Of a stretch of DNA of 7,867 bases, positions 1-5,603 are shown one piece after another. Origin of the DNA: an uncultured Eubacteriales bacterium (GTDB lineage Bacteria > Bacillota > Clostridia > Oscillospirales > Oscillospiraceae). Both the position numbers and the translations under genes were made by a program. The stretch lies in the NCBI GenBank assembly GCA_900555795.1, contig USMP01000051.1, positions 1-7,867 of the forward strand, in the 5' to 3' direction. The notes below the pieces were generated by a model. The model made no database searches. It saw only the letters and a program-made list of their open reading frames with translations, and had not been told where the DNA came from. Within the stretch, counting starts at the first letter, position 1. Each line of letters begins with the position of its first letter.

Positions 1-4
1 CTGA

Positions 5-42
5 CGCGCTTCGCGCTATAAAAAGCTTGAAAAGCTTTTTAT
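5..42 (-). terminator. Possible weak terminator or hairpin pair downstream of the P-loop NTPase gene
   Basis: Thirteen bases beyond the stop codon of the leftward gene is a perfect 11-bp inverted repeat (18-28 against 32-42) with a 3-base loop. The stem is almost all A/T around AAGCTT. Read leftward, it is followed by a small GCGC-GAA-GCGC hairpin (16 down to 6). There is no free U-tract after a GC-rich stem, so this is not a canonical Rho-independent terminator. The position after a stop codon makes a 3'-end role plausible. The left flank is cut by the window edge. Confidence 0.35.
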
Positions 43-54
43 CAGGTTTTAGTA

Positions 55-1002
55 TCAGAGGGAGAATGGCCCAGACTGCCGGATCTGGCTCCGCGCCTCC
101 AGGCGGCGCAGCTTCTCCAGCTGCTCCGCCCCCACACAGCCCACCATGAGGTAGCGCCGGTTGAAGGGGTCGTGGATAAACTGATCAAGCAGGTGAAAGT
201 CCCGGATCTCCCCGGTGCTGTGGACATGAATCCGGGGGCCGGTGCAGGGGTGCAGCGTGCCACCGATGGAGACATGGGTCTCATCGGCGTAGGTGATGGG
301 CAGGTTCTGCCGGATGAGGTCCAGCACCCTGGCCTCCAACTCCACCAGATCCACCGCCGGCGGGTGGTCCGGGAAGGAGAGGAGGAAGCCGTGGCGCACA
401 TCGTCGTGGCCGCAGCGGGCCAGTTCCTCCGGAGGCAGGCAGGCCTCGCACAGGTCCTCCGCCGAGTGGGCCATGAGCCTGTAGGGCAGAGAGCGGTAGA
501 CGATGTCGCACACCTCCTGGGGCTCCGGGCCGAAGATGGTGGGCCGGGTAATGACCACCTCCTCCCCCAGGCCGATGAGCAGGTCCGCCTTGGCTCCCAG
601 CAGGGGATACACCAGATCAAAATGTTCCACAATCACCCGCTTGCCCCGGTGCAGGACCCGGGCAATGGCTTCCGCCAGTTCCCCCATCTGGGTGAAGCCG
701 TTTTCAAAGCGGATATCCACATGGTAGGTGTGGGGGGTAAAGAATCCCCGCTCCTCATCCTGCTCCAGAAGGGGCAGGGGGCGGACATAGACCCCGTCGT
801 CATCGTTGGTCAGTTCCAGACCGGGAAACATGCCCCGGATCAGGGCGCTTTTGCCGGAGCCCGCCTCCCCGATCACGCCGATCAGCTTGTCAAAGGGCGA
901 CAGATACAGCTGCGCCAGCTGCATGCCCAGGGCATACATCCGGCTGGCGCCCCGGGGGGCGAAATAGGTGCTGATAATGTGGCTTTTCTGGCGATCATAC
1001 AT
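55..1002 (-). CDS. P-loop NTPase with an alanyl-tRNA-synthetase second-additional-domain-like C-terminus
   Basis: This is a 315-residue cytoplasmic protein of unknown function. Seen: a clear Walker A motif, GEAGSGKS, at residues 45-52, and a hydrophobic strand RVIVEHFD (122-129) that could be the Walker B region. Near residues 251-266 an H-P-C-T-G-P-R-I-H-V-H-S-T-G-E-I stretch resembles the CxGxH...TGEI metal-binding motif of the AlaRS/AlaX editing (tRNA_SAD) domain, with C253 and H259 or H261 as possible metal ligands. I recall clostridial proteins of this architecture annotated as 'alanine-tRNA synthetase second additional domain-containing', but their activity is not known to me. The start is supported by GGGAGG (1011-1016, minus strand) 9 bases before ATG. 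It is transcribed divergently from the hydro-lyase operon, and the two share a 205-base control region. No signal peptide or membrane segment is visible. A nucleotide-dependent kinase or GTPase is an alternative reading. Confidence 0.8.
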   Translation of the reverse strand: MYDRQKSHIISTYFAPRGASRMYALGMQLAQLYLSPFDKLIGVIGEAGSGKSALIRGMFPGLELTNDDDGVYVRPLPLLEQDEERGFFTPHTYHVDIRFENGFTQMGELAEAIARVLHRGKRVIVEHFDLVYPLLGAKADLLIGLGEEVVITRPTIFGPEPQEVCDIVYRSLPYRLMAHSAEDLCEACLPPEELARCGHDDVRHGFLLSFPDHPPAVDLVELEARVLDLIRQNLPITYADETHVSIGGTLHPCTGPRIHVHSTGEIRDFHLLDQFIHDPFNRRYLMVGCVGAEQLEKLRRLEARSQIRQSGPFSL

Positions 1003-1058
1003 AGCGCCGTCCTCCCATTCCCTCTGGCCGGGGCCTCCCCCGGGCCGGATTTTTCTCC

Positions 1059-1087
1059 ATTATACCGGAATCCCCGGCGTTTGAAAA
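1059..1087 (-). promoter_or_regulatory. Predicted sigma-A promoter for the leftward P-loop gene
   Basis: On the minus strand TTTTCA (1087-1082) and a perfect TATAAT (1064-1059) are separated by 17 bases. The -10 ends 57 bases upstream of the ATG at 1002. The -35 is only a 4/6 match and lies inside the loop of the inverted repeat at 1072-1096, so a protein bound there would be expected to affect this promoter. Confidence 0.6.
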
Positions 1088-1096
1088 GCGCCGGGG
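1072..1096. repeat. GC-rich inverted repeat between divergent promoters
   Basis: CCCCGGCG (1072-1079) and CGCCGGGG (1089-1096) form perfect 8-bp arms around a 9-base centre. There is no T-tract after it in either direction; instead six A residues follow on the plus strand. It therefore does not read as a terminator. It overlaps the -35 of the leftward promoter and ends 8 bases before the rightward -35, which fits a regulator-binding site or a cruciform. Function is inferred from position only. Confidence 0.5.
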
Positions 1097-1102
1097 AAAA
1101 AA

Positions 1103-1140
1103 GATTGCAATCCACAGCATTATATTATATAATGTTGCAA
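1103..1140. promoter_or_regulatory. Candidate operator: palindromes around the hydro-lyase operon -10
   Basis: Three symmetric elements overlap the promoter. GATTGCAATC (1103-1112) is a perfect 10-bp palindrome over the -35. CATTATATTATATAATG (1118-1134) has perfect 8-bp arms around one central base and covers the -10. A second TTGCAA (1135-1140) lies exactly 30 bp downstream of the first. AT-rich promoters give short palindromes by chance, so only the combination is notable. The GntR-type regulator encoded in this operon is the natural candidate to bind here. Confidence 0.42.
1105..1133 (+). promoter_or_regulatory. Predicted sigma-A promoter of the hydro-lyase/gntR operon
   Basis: TTGCAA (1105-1110) and a perfect TATAAT (1128-1133) are spaced by 17 bases, about 75 bases ahead of the ATG at 1208. 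Transcription would start near 1140, leaving a leader of about 68 bases that contains a small CCGGT/ACCGG hairpin (1163-1179). The -35 is a 4/6 match, as expected for a promoter that may be regulated. Confidence 0.72.
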
Positions 1141-1207
1141 AATTGATATAGATGATTCTACGCCGGTGCCCCGTACCGGAGGCGCGGCGAAACAAGGAGG
1201 AACACCT

Positions 1208-2047
1208 ATGCGTGAACTATCCGCGCAGCAGATCACCGACGCAGTCAGGCGTCTGTGCATCCAGGCCAACTGCTACCTGCCCGAGGACGTCCGCCGGTGC
1301 ATCGCGTCCTGCCGCGCCCGGGAGCCCTGGCCCCAGGCCCAGGAGATTCTGGGCCGCATCCAGGAGAATGATCAGATCGCCTCCCAGCGGCAGCAGCCCA
1401 TCTGTCAGGACACGGGCATGGCCTGCGTGTTCGTGACGGTGGGCCAGGAGGTCCACATCACCGGCGACCTCACCGCCGCCATCCACGAGGGCGTCCGCCA
1501 GGGCTACCAGCAGGGCTTCCTGCGCAAGTCCGTGGTGGGCGATCCGCTCCGCCGGGTCAACACCGGCGACAACACCCCCGCCATGATCTACTACGACCTG
1601 GTTCCCGGGGACCAGGTGGAGATCACCGTGGCCCCCAAGGGCTTCGGCAGCGAGAACATGAGCCAGATCAAAATGCTGCGCCCCTCCGACGGAATCCATG
1701 GCGTCCGGGACTTTGTGGTCCAGGTGGTGGAGGCGGCGGGCCCCAACCCCTGTCCTCCTATCGTAGTGGGCGTGGGCATCGGCGGCACCTTCGACAAGGC
1801 GGCGCTGCTGGCCAAAAAGGCTCTGCTGCGGGCGGCCGGCGAACCCAGCCCCGACAGCTTCTACGCCCAGCTGGAGCAGGAGCTTCTGGAGCGGATCAAC
1901 GCCCTGGGCATCGGCCCTCAGGGCTTTGGCGGCAGGACCACCGCCCTGGCCGTCCATATTGAAACCTGCCCCACCCACATCGCGGGCCTGCCCGTGGCGG
2001 TAAACATCAACTGCCACGTAACAAGACATCAGAAGGAGGTGCTGTAA
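1208..2047 (+). CDS. Class I fumarase-family hydro-lyase, alpha subunit (fumarase or mesaconase)
   Basis: This 279-residue protein is the N-terminal half of a two-subunit, oxygen-sensitive [4Fe-4S] hydro-lyase (fumarate hydratase/tartrate dehydratase alpha family). Family motifs are clear: ICQDTGMA with C66, GVRQGYQQGFLRKSVVGDP, NTGDNTPA, APKGFGSENMS, PNPCPPIVVGVGIGGT with C182, and PVAVNINCH with C269. C66, C182 and C269 are the likely cluster ligands; C254 is a further nearby cysteine. ATG 1208 was chosen because AAGGAGG (1194-1200) lies 7 bases before it. An in-frame start further upstream at 1166 lacks such a site. The beta subunit follows after a 1-base gap. The family acts on fumarate, tartrate or mesaconate. 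Beside a glutamate mutase operon, mesaconate hydration to citramalate (2-methylmalate) is the attractive reading, but the sequence alone does not settle the substrate. Confidence 0.92.
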   Translation: MRELSAQQITDAVRRLCIQANCYLPEDVRRCIASCRAREPWPQAQEILGRIQENDQIASQRQQPICQDTGMACVFVTVGQEVHITGDLTAAIHEGVRQGYQQGFLRKSVVGDPLRRVNTGDNTPAMIYYDLVPGDQVEITVAPKGFGSENMSQIKMLRPSDGIHGVRDFVVQVVEAAGPNPCPPIVVGVGIGGTFDKAALLAKKALLRAAGEPSPDSFYAQLEQELLERINALGIGPQGFGGRTTALAVHIETCPTHIAGLPVAVNINCHVTRHQKEVL

Positions 2048-2048
2048 C

Positions 2049-2618
2049 ATGGCCCTTTCTCTCACCGCACCCCTCACCCGTCAGCAGGCCCGGGCCCTGC
2101 GGGCGGGGGACAGCTGCCTGATCTCCGGGGTTATCTATACCGCCCGGGACGCCGCCCACAAGCGGCTGTGCGACCTGCTGGCGGAGGGGAAGCCCCTGCC
2201 CCTGGATCTCACAGACGCCGTCATCTACTTTGTGGGCCCCACCCCCGCCATGCCCGGCCAGGCTATCGGCTCCGCCGGCCCCACCACCTCCTACCGCATG
2301 GATGCCTACAGCCCCGCCCTCATCGCCCAGGGCCAGACCGGCATGATCGGCAAGGGCAAGCGGGGGCCGGAGGTGGTGGCCGCCATGAAGGAGCACGGCG
2401 CGGTGTACTTCGGCGCCATCGGCGGATGCGGAGCGCTGCTGAGCAAGTGCGTGAAAAAAGCTGAGATTGTTGCCTACGAGGATCTGGGGGCCGAGGCCAT
2501 CCGCCGGCTGGAGGTGGAGAACTTCCCCGCCGTGGTCATCATCGACTCCCTGGGCAACAACCTCTATGAGAGCGGCCGGGCCGCCTACTTGGCAAGCCTG
2601 GAGCCGGAGCGGACGTGA
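2049..2618 (+). CDS. Class I fumarase-family hydro-lyase, beta subunit (fumarase or mesaconase)
   Basis: This 189-residue protein corresponds to the C-terminal domain of class I fumarases and to TtdB-like beta subunits, and should pair with the product of the preceding gene to complete the active site. Seen: TARDAAHKRL (31-40), YFVGPTPAMPGQAIGSAGPT (60-79) leading into TSYRMD, the loop GMIGKGKRG (98-106), and YFGAIGGCGALLSKCV (120-135). The final part, EDLGAEAIRRLEVENFPAVV, is also typical, and the length is normal for a split beta subunit. AAGGAGG (2033-2039) lies 9 bases before the ATG, inside the end of the alpha gene. Its stop codon overlaps the regulator gene start (TGATG), so the three genes are almost certainly co-transcribed. 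Fumarate or mesaconate as substrate is undecided from sequence; pathway context favours mesaconate. Confidence 0.92.
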   Translation: MALSLTAPLTRQQARALRAGDSCLISGVIYTARDAAHKRLCDLLAEGKPLPLDLTDAVIYFVGPTPAMPGQAIGSAGPTTSYRMDAYSPALIAQGQTGMIGKGKRGPEVVAAMKEHGAVYFGAIGGCGALLSKCVKKAEIVAYEDLGAEAIRRLEVENFPAVVIIDSLGNNLYESGRAAYLASLEPERT

Positions 2619-3598
2619 TGGAGCGCTACCGTGTGGACAGCGGCCTGGCCGTCCCCATCTACCAGCAGCTGGTGGATGCCGTCCGGTCGGACATCAAAAG
2701 AGGGGCGCTGGCCCCCGGGGAACAGCTGCCCACTGTGCAGCGCATGGCCCAGTCCCTGGGCATGGCCCAGGGCACCGTCAAGCGGGCTTACGACCAGCTG
2801 GAGCAGCTGGGGCTGCTGGAGAAGATCCAGGGCCGGGGGACCTTCGTGCGCCATCAGCCCGCCCCCTCCACCAGCCGCAAGGAGCAGGCTGTGGCCGCCA
2901 TCGACACGCTGCTGGACCAGCTGACGGCCATGGGCCTCAGCGCCGGGGAGATCCGTATTTTCCTGGATCTGAAGCTGCGGGAGCGGGCGGAGCGGCTGGC
3001 ACCGGTGAAGGTGGGGGTGGTGGCGGAGTGCCCGGAGGTGCTCCGCCAGCTGACGGAGCAGCTGCGGAAAATAGGCGGTGTGGAACTATACGCCTACCTC
3101 CTCAGCGCCATCCAGGCCTATCCCTACCAGCTGGAAGAGGAGCTGGATCTGGTGGTCTCCGCCGCCCGGCACCTCCCTTTTCTGGAGACCGCCGTCCCGG
3201 ACCGGAAAAAAATTGCAGGAATTGCCCTGCGGCTTTCACTACCCGCCGCGGCCCGGCTGGCCCGGCTGCCCGCCGGCGCATCACTGGGCATCCTAAGCTG
3301 CAGCGAGGCTTTCGGCCAGCTGCTGTACGACGCCTGCGGCCTCTACGCCCAGCAGGCGGAGACCGCGCCGCCCCAGCTGCTCTCCCCCCAGCTGGACTGC
3401 GCCCGGTTTTTGCGGAGAAAAGCCGCTGTGCTTCTGCCGGAGGACGTTTCCGCCCAGGCCGGAGAGGAGACGCTCCGCCAGCTGGAGCAGTTTGGCCGGT
3501 CCGGACAGCTGATCCCCTGCGTCTTTGAACTGGATGAGGGCTCCTGCCTGAGTTTGCAAGAAAAAATTGGGCGCTTGCGTGAAGAAAAATCCATCTGA
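2618..3598 (+). CDS. GntR-family transcriptional regulator with a large C-terminal domain
   Basis: The first ~77 residues are a standard GntR winged helix: IYQQLVDAVRSDIKRGAL, then PGEQLPTVQRMAQSLGMAQG with the recognition helix TVKRAYDQLEQLGLLEK, then the wing GRGTFV (72-77). The HTH is most like the YtrA type, but those proteins are usually only ~120-130 residues. Here a helical linker (about 88-128) and a further ~200-residue domain (about 130-326) follow. That domain alternates hydrophobic strands and helices and may be a ligand-binding module; I cannot assign its ligand. The ATG at 2618 overlaps the preceding TGA by one base. GTG 2615 is an equally possible start adding one residue. The gene is last in the hydro-lyase operon and is followed by a terminator and then the glutamate mutase promoter. 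It could therefore regulate both its own operon and the mutase operon, perhaps responding to a pathway intermediate. Confidence 0.87.
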   Translation: MERYRVDSGLAVPIYQQLVDAVRSDIKRGALAPGEQLPTVQRMAQSLGMAQGTVKRAYDQLEQLGLLEKIQGRGTFVRHQPAPSTSRKEQAVAAIDTLLDQLTAMGLSAGEIRIFLDLKLRERAERLAPVKVGVVAECPEVLRQLTEQLRKIGGVELYAYLLSAIQAYPYQLEEELDLVVSAARHLPFLETAVPDRKKIAGIALRLSLPAAARLARLPAGASLGILSCSEAFGQLLYDACGLYAQQAETAPPQLLSPQLDCARFLRRKAAVLLPEDVSAQAGEETLRQLEQFGRSGQLIPCVFELDEGSCLSLQEKIGRLREEKSI

Positions 3599-3602
3599 CC
3601 CG

Positions 3603-3639
3603 TGCACTCCCTGTTTTTGCAGGGAGTGCAATTTTTCTT
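3603..3639 (+). terminator. Rho-independent terminator of the hydro-lyase/gntR operon
   Basis: TGCACTCCCTG (3603-3613) and CAGGGAGTGCA (3620-3630) form a perfect 11-bp stem with a 6-base loop. ATTTTTCTT follows directly. It starts 5 bases after the regulator's stop codon. On the opposite strand there is no T-run after the stem, so it should act rightward only. It separates the operon from the mutase promoter. Confidence 0.93.
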
Positions 3640-3680
3640 GCATAATATGTCAAGCGCGGCAGATCCCTTGCATTTTCGTG

Positions 3681-3709
3681 TTGACAAAAGATATAATTGA
3701 ATATACTAT
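3681..3709 (+). promoter_or_regulatory. Predicted sigma-A promoter of the glmS-glmL-glmE operon
   Basis: A consensus -35, TTGACA (3681-3686), is followed after 17 bases by TACTAT (3704-3709), a 4/6 match to the -10. The expected start near 3716 gives a leader of about 53 bases to the ATG at 3769. That leader is too short for a cobalamin riboswitch, and no such structure is seen. The -10 lies inside the palindrome at 3698-3714, suggesting repressor control. Confidence 0.8.
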
Positions 3710-3714
3710 ATTCA
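3698..3714. promoter_or_regulatory. Candidate operator: 17-bp palindrome over the glm promoter -10
   Basis: TGAATATACTATATTCA has perfect 8-bp arms around a single central C and covers the whole -10. Its size and geometry match the palindrome over the -10 of the upstream operon (1118-1134), and both contain TATA-N-TATA. A dimeric GntR-type repressor bound here would block RNA polymerase. The adjacent regulator gene (2618-3598) is the candidate, but binding is inference. Confidence 0.5.
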
Positions 3715-3768
3715 TACAGAAGTATTTGCCATTCCCCTATTTTTATGAGAGATTGAGGTGCTGCTGTC

Positions 3769-4203
3769 ATGGAGAACCACAGGAAGAAGGTGCTGGTCAT
3801 CGGCGTCATCGGCGCAGATGTCCACGCCGTAGGCAATAAGATCCTCTATCACGCCTTCACGGAGGCGGGGTTTGAGGTAGTGAACCTGGGCGTGATGGTG
3901 TCCCAGGAGGAGTACATAGCCGCCGCCATCGAGTCCGACGCCGACGCCATTGTGGTGTCCTCCCTGTACGGCCAGGGCGAACTGGACTGCCGCGGCATGC
4001 GGGAAAAGTGCGACGAGGCCGGTCTGAAGGGCATCCCCCTGCTGGTGGGGGGCAACATCGTCATCGGCAAGCAGGTGTTCGAGGATGTGGAGCAGCGGTT
4101 CAAAGCTATGGGCTTTGACCGGGCCTTCCCCCCGGGAACCGCCCCGGAGACCACCATTCAGGCGCTGCGGGAACTGCTGCACATGGACGGTGAGCCAGCA
4201 TGA
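3769..4203 (+). CDS. glmS: Glutamate mutase (methylaspartate mutase), B12-binding S (sigma) subunit
   Basis: This 144-residue protein binds cobalamin and, with GlmE, forms glutamate mutase (EC 5.4.99.1), which interconverts L-glutamate and threo-3-methyl-L-aspartate by a radical carbon-skeleton rearrangement. The base-off/His-on signature DxHxxG is present as D17-V-H19-A-V-G22, with H19 the expected cobalt ligand. [11 protein letters not shown] (from S64) and [12 protein letters not shown] (from P90) are the conserved loops that hold the nucleotide tail. The length is close to the ~137 residues of characterised clostridial homologues. GAGGTG (3755-3760) precedes the ATG by 8 bases. It is the first gene of the operon, and its stop overlaps the glmL start by 4 bases (ATGA), indicating translational coupling. 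The symbol glmS here is not glucosamine-6-phosphate synthase; mutS is a synonym in this context. Confidence 0.96.
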   Translation: MENHRKKVLVIGVIGADVHAVGNKILYHAFTEAGFEVVNLGVMVSQEEYIAAAIESDADAIVVSSLYGQGELDCRGMREKCDEAGLKGIPLLVGGNIVIGKQVFEDVEQRFKAMGFDRAFPPGTAPETTIQALRELLHMDGEPA

Positions 4204-5603
4204 ACGCTGTTCTGCTCATCGACTTCGGCAGCACCTACACCAAGCTGACGGCGGTGGATCTGGAGCGGGAGACGATTCTGGGCACCGCCTCCGCGTACAC
4301 CACCGTCCGCACGGATGTGGGGGATGGGCTTGCCCAGGGGCTGCGGCAGCTGGAGGAAAAAACCGGCCCCCTGTCCTTTTCCCAGACCTTCGCCTGCTCC
4401 TCCGCCGCCGGCGGACTGCGGATGATTGTCAGCGGCCTGGTGCCGGAACTGACCAGCCAGGCCGCCAAGCTGGCCAGCCTGGGCGCCGGGGCCAAAATTG
4501 CGGGGCTCTACTCCTTCCAGCTGACGGAGGATGATCTGGAGGACATCCGCGACGCCCACCCCGACATCTTTCTGCTGGTGGGCGGCACCGACGGCGGCAA
4601 CACGGAGTGCATCCTCCATAACGCCCGGATGCTGGCCACGCTGCCACCGGATTTCCCCGTGGTCATTGCCGGCAACCGCACCGCCGCCCGGCAGTGCCAG
4701 CGGATTCTGGAGGGGTTTGAGACCTACGTCTGCCCCAACGTGATGCCTAAGTTCGGCGTGCTGCAGATTGAACCCACCCAGAAGCAGATCCGGGAGATTT
4801 TCCTACACCGCATCATCCAGGCCAAGGGCCTCTCCCGGGCTGCCAAGCTGCTCTCCGATATTCTGATGCCCACCCCCTCGGCGGTGCTGCTGGCCACAAA
4901 GCTGCTGGCCCGGGGCTGCGACGGGGAGACCGGTATCGGCGATCTCATCGCGGTGGATGTAGGCGGTGCCACCACCGACGTCTACTCCATGGCCGACGGC
5001 ATGCCCACCCAGATGAATACCGTCTACAAGGGTCTGCCGGAGCCCTACGCCAAGCGGACCGTGGAGGGGGACATCGGCATGCGCTACAGCGCCCAGGGCA
5101 TTGTGGAGGCTGTGGGCCTGGGGCGGATCAGCCAGCTCTCCGGCCTGTCCCAGGACCGTTTGGAGGAACTGCTGGAGCGCATCCAGGGCCACACGGAGCT
5201 TGTGCCCGGCAGCGACAGCGAACTGGAAGCCCTGGACTACGCCCTGGCCTCCATGGCGGTGGAGACTGCCGTGGCCCGCCACGCGGGCACCATGGAGGAG
5301 ACCTACACCATGATGGGCCAAACCTTTGTCCAGACCGGCAAGGATCTGACGGCGGTTGGGCAGATCGTCGTCACCGGCGGCAGCCTGATCCACACCAGGC
5401 GCACCGCCGCCATCGCCCGCCACGCCCTCTACTCCCCCGCCCAGAGCAACTCCCTGCGGCCCCGGAAGGCCGGGATCTGGGTGGATACATCCTACATACT
5501 GGCCGCCATGGGCCTGCTCTCCGCCCACTACCCCCAGACGGCCCTGCGCATTATGAAGAAGGAGCTGACATATCATGGATATCCAGAACAAACGGATCAG
5601 TGA
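4200..5603 (+). CDS. glmL: Glutamate mutase reactivating ATPase GlmL (MutL)
   Basis: This 467-residue protein belongs to the ASKHA (actin/Hsp70-like) ATPase superfamily. GlmL proteins are chaperone-like factors thought to exchange damaged cobalamin in glutamate mutase using ATP. Seen: phosphate-1 loop [11 protein letters not shown] with D8, phosphate-2 loop [11 protein letters not shown] at 253-263, and an adenosine-type loop [10 protein letters not shown] starting at V390. Further family signatures are [12 protein letters not shown] and [10 protein letters not shown]. The gene sits between the S and E subunit genes, the usual order in clostridia. It overlaps glmS by 4 bases at its start and glmE by 29 bases at its end, so the three subunits are probably made in coordination. 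No signal peptide or membrane helices are seen, and the reading frame is intact. It is unrelated to the DNA mismatch-repair protein also called MutL. Confidence 0.94.
   Translation: MNAVLLIDFGSTYTKLTAVDLERETILGTASAYTTVRTDVGDGLAQGLRQLEEKTGPLSFSQTFACSSAAGGLRMIVSGLVPELTSQAAKLASLGAGAKIAGLYSFQLTEDDLEDIRDAHPDIFLLVGGTDGGNTECILHNARMLATLPPDFPVVIAGNRTAARQCQRILEGFETYVCPNVMPKFGVLQIEPTQKQIREIFLHRIIQAKGLSRAAKLLSDILMPTPSAVLLATKLLARGCDGETGIGDLIAVDVGGATTDVYSMADGMPTQMNTVYKGLPEPYAKRTVEGDIGMRYSAQGIVEAVGLGRISQLSGLSQDRLEELLERIQGHTELVPGSDSELEALDYALASMAVETAVARHAGTMEETYTMMGQTFVQTGKDLTAVGQIVVTGGSLIHTRRTAAIARHALYSPAQSNSLRPRKAGIWVDTSYILAAMGLLSAHYPQTALRIMKKELTYHGYPEQTDQ

Noticed and set aside
172..1146. 324-codon open frame on the plus strand opposite the P-loop NTPase gene
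   Set aside because: The minus-strand protein has a Walker A motif, a good ribosome site and a promoter. The plus-strand frame has no recognisable motif and runs through the divergent promoter region.
1166..1207. Upstream in-frame extension of the hydro-lyase alpha subunit
   Set aside because: AAGGAGG sits 7 bases before ATG 1208, and the family's N-terminus aligns from there; the extension MPRTGGAAKQGGTP has no family resemblance.
2467..3528. 353-codon plus-strand frame overlapping the hydro-lyase beta and gntR genes
   Set aside because: Its translation is Gly/Ala/Pro/Arg-rich without motifs, and it overlaps the well-supported winged-helix regulator in another frame.
3710..3768. Possible cobalamin riboswitch ahead of the B12-dependent operon
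   Set aside because: The leader from the predicted start to the ATG is only about 53 bases and lacks the B12-box and the needed stems.
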